NCBI RefSeq assembly: GCF_010634855.1 | Contig: NZ_MWLQ01000011.1 | Coordinates: 1-64,000 of the forward strand | Length of the DNA: 64,000 nucleotides | Origin: Microbacterium sp. B35-30 | Lineage (GTDB): Bacteria > Actinomycetota > Actinomycetes > Actinomycetales > Microbacteriaceae | Reading direction: 5' to 3' | In this document: positions 34,426 to 42,929 of the stretch, piece after piece | How the letters are laid out: each line of letters opens with the position of its first letter | How positions within the stretch are numbered: the stretch's first letter is position 1 | Program-made: the position numbers and the translations under genes | Notes under the pieces: generated by a model | The model's input: the letters and a program-made list of their open reading frames with translations, nothing else | What the model was told of the DNA's origin: nothing | The model's database searches: none

Positions 34426-35202
34426 CTAGGTGAGTGCGGCCAGCGCGACGTCCGCCCGGTCGGTGACGATGCCGTCGACGCCCATCGCGACGAGTCGGCG
34501 CATGTCGTCGGGCTCGTTGACGGTCCAGACGTGCACCTCGACGCCGTGCCGATGGGCGGCGGCGATGAGCCTGGGCGTGACGATCCGCAGGCGCCCCTGG
34601 CGCTCCGGAACCTGCAGCGCGTCGATGCCGGCAAGGGCATGGGCGACGAGCCGGTCCGACCGCGCCGCGACGGCCGCGAGCACGCGGGCGATGGCGCCAC
34701 GACCGCCGGAGGTCGCGGGGCGCACCGTGCTGTTGGTGGCGGCCGCCGCGAGCAGTGCGGCTCGCCGGCGTTCGTCCGAGAAACTCGTCACCAAGACGCG
34801 ATCGGCGAAGGGCGCGACAGTCGTGCCGACGGCGGATGCGGCATCCGTCGCCTTCACGTCGAGGTTGAACCTCAGAGTCGGAAAGGCCTCGAGAGCCTGC
34901 GCCAGCGTGATCAGTCCGCCGCGGCCCGTCATGAGTTGTTCGAGCTCGCGCGCGGAGACGTCGGCCACCTTGCGCGGGTCGCCCGTCACGCGCGACAGAT
35001 CGTCATCGTGGAAGAGCACCACCGTGCCGTCGGCGGTGAGGTGGCAGTCCGACTCCACATAGAGAGCGCCGGCGGAGTGCGCGGCGGCCACGGCGGCGAA
35101 GGAGTTCTCGACGACGCCGCTGTGCGCGGCCTCCGGCGTGACGAGCCCGCGGTGCGCGAGAACGCGCGGCGTCGCGACGCCGGCGAACCACGGGTGGGTC
35201 AC
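34426..35202 (-). CDS. Glycerophosphodiester phosphodiesterase family protein
   Basis: This 258-aa TIM-barrel GDPD enzyme hydrolyses glycerophosphodiesters to glycerol 3-phosphate and an alcohol. The metal and catalytic residues are visible in LAHRGLV, VENSFAA, YVESDCHLTADGTVVLFHD and FNLDVKA; the C-terminal VWTVNEPDDM motif is intact. No signal peptide is present, so it acts in the cytoplasm. The GTG start overlaps the SPFH stop by 4 nt, forming a three-gene operon with NfeD and SPFH proteins. Confidence 0.93.
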   Translation of the reverse strand: MTHPWFAGVATPRVLAHRGLVTPEAAHSGVVENSFAAVAAAHSAGALYVESDCHLTADGTVVLFHDDDLSRVTGDPRKVADVSARELEQLMTGRGGLITLAQALEAFPTLRFNLDVKATDAASAVGTTVAPFADRVLVTSFSDERRRAALLAAAATNSTVRPATSGGRGAIARVLAAVAARSDRLVAHALAGIDALQVPERQGRLRIVTPRLIAAAHRHGVEVHVWTVNEPDDMRRLVAMGVDGIVTDRADVALAALT

Positions 35203-36212
35203 GGGGTGGGCGGGGTGACTGCCGGCGGCGGGCCGCCCAGTGCAGGACCACTCGAGGCGGCACCGCTAGACGCGGCACCCGTGGACTGCCCACGACCCTT
35301 GGCGGCGGCATCCGTCATCACACCGGCGAACGACCCCGTCAGACCTTTGAGCGCCTCGGTGAACTCGCTCGGGATGATCCAGAGCTTGCTCGACGCGCTG
35401 TCGGCGATCTTCGGCAGGGTCTGCAGGTACTGGTATGCCAGCAGCTTGTCGTCGGGGTTGCCCGAGTGGATCGCGTCGAAGACGGTCTGGATCGCCTCGG
35501 CCTCGCCCTGCGCGCGCAGCACCGCGGCCTGCTTGTCGCCCTCGGCCTTGAGGATCTCGGCCTGCCGGCGGCCCTCGGCCTCGAGGATCTGCGACTGCTT
35601 CGAGCCTTCGGCGGTGAGGATCGTCGCGCGACGCTCACGCTCGGCGCGCATCTGCTTCTCCATCGAGTCCTGGATCGAGTGCGGCGGGTCGATCGCCTTC
35701 AGCTCCACGCGGGAGACGCGGATGCCCCACTTGCCCGTGGCCTCGTCGAGCACGACGCGCAGCTGCCCGTTGATGTTGTCGCGGCTGGTGAGGGCCTCTT
35801 CGAGGTTCAGCCCACCGACGACGTTGCGGAGCGTCGTGGTGGTGAGCTGCTCGACGGCACCCAGGTAGTTCGCGATCTCGTAGGTGGCGGCGCGGGCGTC
35901 GGTGACCTGGAAATAGACCACGGTGTCGATCGACACGACGAGGTTGTCCTCGGTGATCACCGGCTGTGGCGGGAACGAGACGACCTGCTCGCGCATGTCG
36001 ATGAGCGGGCGCAGCCGGTCGATGAAGGGGACGAGCAGGTTGAGGCCCGGCATGAGGGTCTTGTGATAGCGGCCGAGGCGCTCGACGACGCCGGAGCTGG
36101 CCTGCGGGATGATCCGGATGGAGCGGAAGATCACGACCAGCACGAAGATGAAGACCGCGATCGCGAGAATCCATCCGATCGCGGTGGGGATGACCGAGCT
36201 GACGTCGTTCAT
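35199..36212 (-). CDS. SPFH/band 7 (stomatin-like) membrane protein
   Basis: This 337-aa protein has one N-terminal membrane helix (IGWILAIAVFIFVLVVIF), a band 7 domain (VVERLGRYHKTLMPGLNLLVPFID) and a long coiled-coil with repeated A/E/K-rich segments (EAEGRRQAEILKAEGDKQAAVL). It ends in a Gly/Ala/Pro-rich tail. Stomatin-like proteins scaffold membrane microdomains and commonly pair with NfeD, as here, where the start overlaps the NfeD stop by 4 nt. The pair with GDPD suggests a role in membrane lipid upkeep (inferred). Confidence 0.94.
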   Translation of the reverse strand: MNDVSSVIPTAIGWILAIAVFIFVLVVIFRSIRIIPQASSGVVERLGRYHKTLMPGLNLLVPFIDRLRPLIDMREQVVSFPPQPVITEDNLVVSIDTVVYFQVTDARAATYEIANYLGAVEQLTTTTLRNVVGGLNLEEALTSRDNINGQLRVVLDEATGKWGIRVSRVELKAIDPPHSIQDSMEKQMRAERERRATILTAEGSKQSQILEAEGRRQAEILKAEGDKQAAVLRAQGEAEAIQTVFDAIHSGNPDDKLLAYQYLQTLPKIADSASSKLWIIPSEFTEALKGLTGSFAGVMTDAAAKGRGQSTGAASSGAASSGPALGGPPPAVTPPTP

Positions 36213-36703
36213 GCGAGCGGGTCCTCAGGTGTGGGGGGAAGGGGAGTGGGGGAGTCGGAGCGGACCACCGCCGTCGCGCCCTCGATGCGGCTCACCCGCA
36301 CAGGCGTGCCGGGGTCGAGGTCGCCGGACTCGGTCCGGGCGGTCCAGATATCGCCGTTGGCGAGCTTGACCTGCCCGCCGTGTGCGCCGATGGAGGAGAT
36401 GACGGTGCCCCGCAGGCCGATGAGGGCATCGATGTTGGACGGGGTCGGGTCCTCCCCGCGTCGGAGCCGCCGCAGCAAGGGGGGCCGCAGCACGAGCAGG
36501 AGGATCGCGGAGACAGCGGCGGCGATGATCACCTGCAGCCAGATCGGTGCTCCCAGCAGGTCGGCGACCAGGCCCGCCAGCCCGCCGATGCTCAGCATCA
36601 GGAAGGTGAAATCGAGCGTCAGCATCTCGATCACGAGGAAGACCAGGATCAGCACCAGCCAGCCGATCCACGCCCACTGTTCGACGGTCTCGATGAGCTC
36701 CAC
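36209..36703 (-). CDS. NfeD-family membrane protein
   Basis: This 164-aa short NfeD (NfeD1b type) lacks the ClpP-like protease domain. Three membrane helices (about residues 10-80) are followed by an OB-fold domain (LIGLRGTVISSIGAHGGQVKL). Short NfeDs are partners of stomatin/SPFH proteins, and here it precedes one with ATGA overlap. The GTG at 36703 follows AGGAGG. It is divergent from an SDR gene with 42 bp between the starts. Confidence 0.92.
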   Translation of the reverse strand: MELIETVEQWAWIGWLVLILVFLVIEMLTLDFTFLMLSIGGLAGLVADLLGAPIWLQVIIAAAVSAILLLVLRPPLLRRLRRGEDPTPSNIDALIGLRGTVISSIGAHGGQVKLANGDIWTARTESGDLDPGTPVRVSRIEGATAVVRSDSPTPLPPTPEDPLA

Positions 36704-36733
36704 GATGCGCCTCCTGAGCTCGAACCTAGCAGG

Positions 36734-36739
36734 TAGTGT
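36734..36739 (+). promoter_or_regulatory. -10 hexamer, leaderless promoter of the SDR-S9 peptidase operon
   Basis: TAGTGT ends 6 nt before the GTG at 36746. Confidence 0.45.
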
Positions 36740-36745
36740 CTACAC

Positions 36746-37519
36746 GTGACTGAGACATCCACACCGCTTCCCGAGAGCTCGCTGAGCGGCAAGACCGCCC
36801 TCGTGACAGGCTCGTCCCGCGGCATCGGAGCCGACACCGCGCGCTACCTCGCGCAGGCAGGCGCGAACGTCGTCATCAACTACCGCAACAAGGCGCCGCG
36901 GGCCGAGAAGCTCGCGACGGAGCTGCGCGACCTCGGCGTGCAGGTGCTGGTGGTCGGTGCAGATCTCACGGACGCGGCATCCGTCCAGGCGATGATCGAC
37001 GAGGTCGCCCGCACGTTCGGCACCCTCGACATCCTCGTGCTCAACGCGTCGGGCGGCATGGAGTCCGGCATGGCAGAGGACTACGCGCTGCTGCTCAACC
37101 GCGATGCGCAGGTGAGCGTCCTCGAGACCGCGCTGCCGCTGCTGGGTGAGGGCTCGCGCGTCGTCTTCGTGACGAGTCACCAGGCGCACTTCATCCGCAC
37201 GACGCCGACGATGCCCGAGTACGAGCCGGTCGCGCTCTCCAAGCGCGCCGGCGAGGACGCACTGCGCGAGCGCATTCCGGCGCTGACCGAGCGCGGTGTC
37301 GAGTTCGTGGTCGTCTCGGGCGACATGATCGAAGGCACCATCACCGCGACGCTGCTCGAGCGTGCGAACCCGGGTGCGATCGCCGCCCGTCGCGAGGACG
37401 CGGGCAAGCTCTACAACGTGTCGGAGTTCGCCGCCGAGGTCGCCCTCGCCGCGCTCGAGCCGGTGCCCGCCGACAACACGCGTCTGGTCGGCGACGTCGC
37501 GTCCTTCGGGACGGAGTGA
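36746..37519 (+). CDS. SDR-family protein with displaced catalytic tyrosine
   Basis: This 257-aa Rossmann-fold protein has a complete NADP-binding motif TGSSRGIG and NASGG in place of NNAG. Where classical SDRs have YxxxK, this protein has VALSK (Val162-Lys166), with the only nearby Tyr at 159. The catalytic Ser is likely in FVTSHQ. It may be a divergent oxidoreductase or a non-enzymatic NADP-binding protein. The GTG start appears leaderless. The S9 peptidase gene starts 3 nt after its stop, so the two are an operon. Confidence 0.85.
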   Translation: MTETSTPLPESSLSGKTALVTGSSRGIGADTARYLAQAGANVVINYRNKAPRAEKLATELRDLGVQVLVVGADLTDAASVQAMIDEVARTFGTLDILVLNASGGMESGMAEDYALLLNRDAQVSVLETALPLLGEGSRVVFVTSHQAHFIRTTPTMPEYEPVALSKRAGEDALRERIPALTERGVEFVVVSGDMIEGTITATLLERANPGAIAARREDAGKLYNVSEFAAEVALAALEPVPADNTRLVGDVASFGTE

Positions 37520-37522
37520 TCG

Positions 37523-39508
37523 GTGCGGGCACAGGACATCGAGACCCTGGTCTCCGTCGGACGCCCCGAGATCGCCGCTGACGGCTCGTTCGCCGTCTTC
37601 GCTTCGTCTCGCCCCGACATCGCCGCCAACCGGGCCGTCGGCCAGCTCTGGCGCGTCGATCTTCCGGACGCCGCGCCGCGCCGCCTCACCCGCGGCATCG
37701 CCGACGGCTCTCCGAAGCTGTCGCCCGATGCCTCCCGCATCGCGTTCGTGCGCGGCGACGCCAAGGGCAAGCCTCAGGTGCACGTCGTCGCGGCGGCCGG
37801 CGGCGAGCCGGTGCAGGCCACGGATGCGGTGCTGGGCGTCGAGGACTTCGCGTGGTCGCCCGATGGCGAGACGATCGCCTATCTCGCGCGCGTGCCCGAG
37901 AAGGGCCGCTACGGCAGCGTGGAGGGGATGGATGCCTCGGCCGAGGCGCCCCGGCACATCACGGGTGTCCGCTGGCACGCGAACGGCCTCGGCTACCTCG
38001 GCGACCGGCCCGCGCACGTCTTCGTGATCGCCGCGCCGCAGCCGGACTCGGAGCCGTTCTACGAGCCCGCGGCGGCCGTGCGCCCCGACGACGAGACGCC
38101 GCCGAAGAAGCCCGTGGTGGCCGCCGAGCCGCGCGGGTTGACCGACGGCGCCACCTCACACAGCGGCCTGGTGTTCACCGCAGACGGTCGCGAGGTGCTG
38201 ACCGTGCCGGACGAGATCGAGCCCGACCGTCGTGACCTCCGCAATCGCGTCATCGCGGTGGCAATCGACGGCTCCGGCGAGCGTGAAGTGCTGTCGGCGG
38301 ACGCCGGCCTGTCGCTGTCGGCGCTGGACGTCGCTGAGGACGGCACCATCGCCCTGCTGGCCAGCGAGGTGGGGGAGGGTGTCGACTTCGTCGCACCGGG
38401 CGTCGGCCTGTGGCTGCTCGAAGAGGGCAGCCCGGTGCGTCTCACGGATGCCGACGAGATCGACCTCGGCGAGGTCGGCAGCCATGTCACCGCCGTCGGC
38501 GATGCCTTCCTCGTGCAGGACCGCACGCGTGGCCGTGTGCGGCTGATGCGCGTCGCCCGCGACGGCGCCATCTCGGAGATCCTCGGCGGCGACCTCGAGG
38601 TCAACGGCCACGCCGCCGTCGGCGATCGCGTCGTCGCCGCCGTGGCGCGCCCCGACTCCTTCGGCGAGCTCGTGCTCGTCGAGAGCGGGGTAGCGCGAAC
38701 CCTGACGTCATTCGGTGCGCGGGCCGCGGCATCCGGCATCGCCCTGCCGCGCGAGCTGACCGTGACGGGTCGCGACGGCTACCCGGTGCACGGGTGGGTC
38801 GCCACGCCGGAGGGCGACGGTCCGTTCCCGGTCATCCTGCAGATCCACGGCGGTCCGTTCGCGTCGTACGGCGTGCACCTGTTCGATGAGACGCAGGTGC
38901 TGGTGGATGCCGGCTACGCCGTGGTCTACTCGAACCCCCGCGGCTCGGCGGGATACGGGCGGGCCCACGGGCGCAGCATCCGTCAGCAGATGGGCACCGT
39001 CGACTTCGCCGACGTCATCGACTTCTTCGAGGGGGCCATCGCTTCCGACGAGCGATTCGACGGCGACCGCGTCGGCGTGCAGGGCGGCTCGTACGGCGGG
39101 TACCTCACCGCCTGGGTGATCGCGCACGACCACCGCTTCGCCGGCGCGATCGTCGAACGGGGCTTCCTCGAACCGGTGTCGTTCCAGGGCACGAGCGACA
39201 TCGGATCGTTCTTCGGCGACGAGTACGTGGGCATCTCGGCCGACGACATCGCGCGGCAGAGCCCCATGGCCGTCGTGAGCCAGGTGACGACGCCGACGCT
39301 CGTGATGCATTCCGAGCTCGACTTCCGCTGCCCGCTCGAGCAGGCGACGCGGTACTACTCGGCGCTGAAGCGCCAGGGCACCGAGGCCGAGCTGCTCGTG
39401 TTCCCCGGCGAGAACCACGAGCTCACGCGATCGGGCCAGCCGCGCCACCGCGTCGAGCGGTTCGCTGCCGTGCTCGACTGGTGGCGCCGCTACCTGCCCG
39501 TCGATTGA
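37523..39508 (+). CDS. S9-family (acylaminoacyl/prolyl oligopeptidase-type) serine peptidase
   Basis: This 661-aa cytoplasmic peptidase has an N-terminal beta-propeller (about residues 1-390, with repeats such as LTRGIADGSPKLSPDASRIAF) and a C-terminal alpha/beta hydrolase. The catalytic Ser is in GGSYGGYLTAW, the Asp in SELDFRCP and the His in GENHELTR. It probably removes acylated or short N-terminal peptides. The GTG is 3 nt behind the SDR stop, with GGAG upstream. A strong hairpin follows. Confidence 0.93.
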   Translation: MRAQDIETLVSVGRPEIAADGSFAVFASSRPDIAANRAVGQLWRVDLPDAAPRRLTRGIADGSPKLSPDASRIAFVRGDAKGKPQVHVVAAAGGEPVQATDAVLGVEDFAWSPDGETIAYLARVPEKGRYGSVEGMDASAEAPRHITGVRWHANGLGYLGDRPAHVFVIAAPQPDSEPFYEPAAAVRPDDETPPKKPVVAAEPRGLTDGATSHSGLVFTADGREVLTVPDEIEPDRRDLRNRVIAVAIDGSGEREVLSADAGLSLSALDVAEDGTIALLASEVGEGVDFVAPGVGLWLLEEGSPVRLTDADEIDLGEVGSHVTAVGDAFLVQDRTRGRVRLMRVARDGAISEILGGDLEVNGHAAVGDRVVAAVARPDSFGELVLVESGVARTLTSFGARAAASGIALPRELTVTGRDGYPVHGWVATPEGDGPFPVILQIHGGPFASYGVHLFDETQVLVDAGYAVVYSNPRGSAGYGRAHGRSIRQQMGTVDFADVIDFFEGAIASDERFDGDRVGVQGGSYGGYLTAWVIAHDHRFAGAIVERGFLEPVSFQGTSDIGSFFGDEYVGISADDIARQSPMAVVSQVTTPTLVMHSELDFRCPLEQATRYYSALKRQGTEAELLVFPGENHELTRSGQPRHRVERFAAVLDWWRRYLPVD

Positions 39509-39523
39509 TACGAGCAGAGAATG

Positions 39524-39561
39524 ATGACGGCCCCGGGAGCGATCGCTCCCGGGGCCGTCAT
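39524..39561. terminator. Long perfect hairpin after the S9 peptidase gene
   Basis: ATGACGGCCCCGGGAGC pairs with GCTCCCGGGGCCGTCAT (17 bp) around a GATC loop, itself palindromic. It separates convergent transcripts (S9 peptidase and HdeD) and can act in both directions. Confidence 0.85.
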
Positions 39562-39577
39562 CGTGGGTGACGTCTGA

Positions 39578-40135
39578 TCAGATGTCGCCCTTGAAGGTGA
39601 ACGCACGCACGATGTTGATGATGCCGAGGACGATGAGCGAGATGCCCAGGATCCACCAGAGCACGATGACGCCCCAGACCGGGGCGAACAGCACGATGAT
39701 GCCCGCGATGATGCTCAGGATGGCGAAGAAGATCGACCAGCCCTTCGAGGCGGCGTCACCGAGCGTCGACAGCGCGACGATGCCCTCGACGATCCACATG
39801 ATGCCGATCAGGATGCCGAGGAACAGTGCGAGCCACGCGGTCGTCTGACCGATGTTGAACAGCGCCACGACGCCGGCGATGATGAACAGGATGCCGAGCG
39901 CGATGTGGCCGACACGAGCCCAGCCGCCCTTCGTTTTCGAGAAGATCCCGAGCCCGGCGTAGACGAGCCCGGCGGCGATCGCGTAGATCGCGATGATGAC
40001 GGTGACGACGGCTGCGGTCTTGCCGGGCCAGACCAGGATCAGGATGCCGACGATGAGCGCGAGGACGCCGCCGACGCCCAGCGCCGTGCGGATCCCGTTG
40101 ACGGCCGACTTCTCGGCTTCGGATGCAGTAGACAT
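39578..40135 (-). CDS. HdeD-family (DUF308) integral membrane protein
   Basis: This 185-aa protein has six regularly spaced hydrophobic helices, many with Ile/Gly-rich faces (IIAIYAIAAGLVYAGLGIF, ILSIIAGIIVLFAPVWGVIV), as in the HdeD acid-resistance membrane protein. Function outside enteric acid resistance is unknown. The ATG at 40135 follows GAAAGG. It stands alone, divergent from the molybdopterin enzyme gene. Confidence 0.9.
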   Translation of the reverse strand: MSTASEAEKSAVNGIRTALGVGGVLALIVGILILVWPGKTAAVVTVIIAIYAIAAGLVYAGLGIFSKTKGGWARVGHIALGILFIIAGVVALFNIGQTTAWLALFLGILIGIMWIVEGIVALSTLGDAASKGWSIFFAILSIIAGIIVLFAPVWGVIVLWWILGISLIVLGIINIVRAFTFKGDI

Positions 40136-40319
40136 GGGGGGCCTTTCTGAGAGTTCCCTGTATGCGGTGCGGCTAAAGCTTAGACCCGTCGTCGAACTTC
40201 GCAACGAGCGTGAACGTGTGTTGCCCAATGCCCATCGCACCGCCGGGGTGCGGCGCGCTACCGTGAGCGTGCGTGACCGTGAGTATGTGCGCTCCGCAGG
40301 GCGCAGGAGGAGGGTTTCG

Positions 40320-40913
40320 ATGGCCGTCGTTTCGAGGGGATTCGGAGCACGGCGTCGCGAGAGCGATCCGCGGCTGCCGCCCGGTCAGTATCTGACGGAG
40401 GACTTCCCGGTGCTGTCGGCGGGGCCCACGCCCCGCATCGACCTGGATGAGTGGCGCTTCGGCATCCGCACTGAGACCGGCAACGCGGTCTCGTGGACGT
40501 GGGAGGAGTTCCAGGCTCTCCCGATCGAGGATGTCGACACCGACATCCACTGCGTCACACGGTGGTCGAAGCTCGGAACGTCGTGGCGCGGCGTCTCGCT
40601 CGACACGCTTCTCGAATCGGTCGAGTCCGAGGCCGAGTACGCCATGGCTCACTCGTACGGCGGCTACACGACGAACATCCCGCTCGACGAGCTGCGCGAC
40701 GGCCAGGCGTGGGTCGCGTTCGAGTTCGACGGCGCGCCGCTCGACCCCGAGCATGGCGGTCCCGCCCGGCTGCTCGTCCCGCACCTCTATTTCTGGAAGA
40801 GCGCGAAGTGGGTGCGTGGCCTCACCCTGATGGGTGACGACGAGCCGGGTTTCTGGGAGCAGAACGGCTACAACATGCACGGTGATCCCTGGACCGAGGA
40901 ACGGTATTGGTGA
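40320..40913 (+). CDS. Sulfite oxidase-like molybdopterin oxidoreductase (cytoplasmic)
   Basis: This 197-aa protein is a minimal sulfite oxidase/YedY-type molybdopterin domain. The Mo-ligand Cys lies in DIHCVTRWSKLGTSWRGV, and GGYTTNIPL, DPEHGGPARLLVPHLY and WVRGLTLM are family motifs. It has no Tat signal or haem domain, so it stays in the cytoplasm and must take electrons from another protein, probably the flavin reductase encoded immediately downstream with a 4-nt overlap. The natural substrate is unknown. The ATG follows AGGAGG. Confidence 0.9.
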   Translation: MAVVSRGFGARRRESDPRLPPGQYLTEDFPVLSAGPTPRIDLDEWRFGIRTETGNAVSWTWEEFQALPIEDVDTDIHCVTRWSKLGTSWRGVSLDTLLESVESEAEYAMAHSYGGYTTNIPLDELRDGQAWVAFEFDGAPLDPEHGGPARLLVPHLYFWKSAKWVRGLTLMGDDEPGFWEQNGYNMHGDPWTEERYW

Positions 40914-41635
40914 CGGTCGGTGGCTGGCAGCCCGCTCGCGTGGTCGAGGCCGTCGGTGTGACGCCGTCGGCTCGCCTACTGCGTCTTCAGGTGCCCGGGT
41001 GGCCGGGGAACGACGCCGGCCAGCATGTCGACATCCGGCTGACCGCCGAGGACGGCTATCAGGCGGTGCGGTCCTACTCGATCGGGTCGTACGGGCCGGG
41101 TGAGACCATCGAGCTCGCGGTGGACGAGATCCCCGACGGCGAGGTCTCGCCCTACCTGGTGCGGGATGTGCTGCCCGGCGACGAGCTCGAGGTCAAGGGT
41201 CCGCTGGGCGGCTATTTCGTGTGGCGGCCCGGGGGAGCGGCGCCCGTGCAGCTCATCGCGGGCGGTTCGGGCATCGTGCCGCTGATGGCGATGGTGCGGG
41301 CGGCGACGGATGCCGGGGCTGCGGCATCCGTCCGCCTGCTGTATTCGGTCCGAACCACCGAAGACGCGATATATCGTGATGAGCTGGCGCGCACGGCCGG
41401 CGACGGGGGAGTGGGGCTGACCTGGCGATTCACGCGTGCGGCGCCGAGCGGCTGGACAGGACACGTGGGGCGGGTCGACGACGACCTGCTGCGCGCGGCC
41501 GTCTGGGAGCCCGGACGGGAGCCCATCATCTTCGTGTGCGGCCCGACGGGCTTCGTCGAGCACGTCGCCGACGCGCTCGTCGGGTTGGGGCATCCGTCCG
41601 CCCGGATCAGGACCGAACGCTTCGGAGGTGCATGA
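40910..41635 (+). CDS. FAD/NAD(P)-binding ferredoxin-reductase-type protein
   Basis: This 241-aa FNR-family flavoprotein has an FAD-binding barrel (RSYSIGSYGPGETIEL) and an NAD(P)-binding half (AGGSGIVPLMAMVRA and FVCGPTGFVEHVADAL). The C-terminal 2Fe-2S ferredoxin domain of benzoate-dioxygenase-type reductases is missing, so electrons must pass straight from FAD to a partner. The overlap with the molybdopterin enzyme gene upstream and the DUF6510 gene downstream makes those the likely partners. GTG start. Confidence 0.92.
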   Translation: MTVGGWQPARVVEAVGVTPSARLLRLQVPGWPGNDAGQHVDIRLTAEDGYQAVRSYSIGSYGPGETIELAVDEIPDGEVSPYLVRDVLPGDELEVKGPLGGYFVWRPGGAAPVQLIAGGSGIVPLMAMVRAATDAGAAASVRLLYSVRTTEDAIYRDELARTAGDGGVGLTWRFTRAAPSGWTGHVGRVDDDLLRAAVWEPGREPIIFVCGPTGFVEHVADALVGLGHPSARIRTERFGGA

Positions 41636-41904
41636 TGCGCGCTGAGATCGCGACCAGTACGGTCGACGGCAACGCCGCCGCAGGTCTGCTGTGGGATGTG
41701 TTCGAAGCCGATGTCACCGCGTTGATCGCGGTGTGCGGCGGGTGTCACGAGGGGGCGCCGGTCGCAGAGGCGGTCGTCGAGATCGATGACACGGCCGCCA
41801 TCGTGCGCTGCCGCGCCTGCACGCACACGCTCTTCACCGTGCTCCGGCACGAAGGGGGCGTGCGGCTCGTGATCGGCACGCTGCACGAGATCGTCCGGCC
41901 CTGA
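41632..41904 (+). CDS. DUF6510-family zinc-ribbon protein
   Basis: This 90-aa protein has two cysteine knuckles, CGGCH and CRAC, spaced as a zinc ribbon, and the DUF6510 opening VDGNAAAGLLWDVFEADVTA. The function is unknown, and the family is usually encoded beside the molybdopterin-flavin pair seen here. The ATG overlaps the upstream stop (ATGA) and follows GGAGGTG. A redox-partner or assembly role is inferred from the operon only. Confidence 0.88.
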   Translation: MMRAEIATSTVDGNAAAGLLWDVFEADVTALIAVCGGCHEGAPVAEAVVEIDDTAAIVRCRACTHTLFTVLRHEGGVRLVIGTLHEIVRP

Positions 41905-41920
41905 CGGGGGAGTATCCGGC

Positions 41921-42841
41921 CTATCCCAGCAGCAGTGTCACCAGGATGAGCACGGGCACGCACCCGATCGTGGTCAGGAACACGGTGTCGCGCGAGATCG
42001 TCTCGCCCACGTCGTAGCGCTGCGAGTAGTTGAAGACGTTCTGCGCGGTGGGAAGCGCAGCGAGCACCGTCACCACCAGGACGTCGTGTGCGGTGAGGCC
42101 GAAGACGAACTCGGCGACCGCCCAGGCGATCACGGGCATCGCCACGAGCTTCAGGCTGCTCGCGAGCACGATGTCGCGCCGGCGACCCGATGGCCCGAGC
42201 ACGCGCTGTCCGTGCAATGAGATGCCGTACGCGATCAGCAGGATCGGCACGCACGCGTTCGCGATGAGGACGGCCGGCTCCATCACGATCGGCGGCAGCT
42301 GGATCCCCGATACCGAGACGATCGTGCCCAGCAGCGATCCGAGCACGATCGGGTTCGTCACCACGCGCCCGATCGCACGCCAGAGCGACGCGCGGGCGGT
42401 GGTGACGGCATCCAGGATCGCCATCGTGATGGGAGTGAAGACCAGCAGCTGCAACAGGATCACCGGCGCGGGATACGCCGCGCTGCCGAGCAGGTACAGC
42501 GACAGCGGGATGCCGATGTTGTTGGAGTTCACCTGGCCTGCACTGAGGGCTCCGATCACGGTCTCGCCGATCGAGCGCTTCCAGGCGACGCGTGCGATGA
42601 GCGTGTAGACGAAGATGACCGCGACGGCCGCGATCGCCGACACGGGCAGGAGTGCCGAGAACAGTGTGCGGACGTCGGCCTGCGCGAGCACGACGAAGAG
42701 GAGGAACGGCGACAGCACGAAGAACGTCAGCCGGGCCAGAACGGGGCGCGCGTGCTCGCCGAGGAGATCGATGCGGCCGAGGATCCATCCCACGAGGATC
42801 GCCACGCCCACCACGACGAACCCGGTGAGCGACTCCAGCAT
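41921..42841 (-). CDS. AEC (auxin efflux carrier)-family transporter
   Basis: This 306-aa protein has ten hydrophobic segments in two five-helix repeats, typical of the BART/AEC carriers, which export or exchange small organic acids (MdcF/malonate, MleP/malate type). Motifs include SAGQVNSNNIGIPLSLYLLG and LPTAQNVFNYSQRY. The substrate cannot be deduced. The ATG has TAGGCT 6 nt upstream and no Shine-Dalgarno site. Confidence 0.92.
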   Translation of the reverse strand: MLESLTGFVVVGVAILVGWILGRIDLLGEHARPVLARLTFFVLSPFLLFVVLAQADVRTLFSALLPVSAIAAVAVIFVYTLIARVAWKRSIGETVIGALSAGQVNSNNIGIPLSLYLLGSAAYPAPVILLQLLVFTPITMAILDAVTTARASLWRAIGRVVTNPIVLGSLLGTIVSVSGIQLPPIVMEPAVLIANACVPILLIAYGISLHGQRVLGPSGRRRDIVLASSLKLVAMPVIAWAVAEFVFGLTAHDVLVVTVLAALPTAQNVFNYSQRYDVGETISRDTVFLTTIGCVPVLILVTLLLG

Positions 42842-42847
42842 GCTCCG

Positions 42848-42853
42848 AGCCTA
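42848..42853 (-). promoter_or_regulatory. -10 hexamer, leaderless promoter of the AEC transporter gene
   Basis: TAGGCT on the minus strand ends 6 nt before the ATG at 42841. Confidence 0.55.
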
Positions 42854-42929
42854 GGAAATCGTTCTCTCGGGGGCCAATCGCGCGTCGCCGTCTGACAGAC
42901 TGGCACGCGCTGAACGAAGGGAGCCACGG

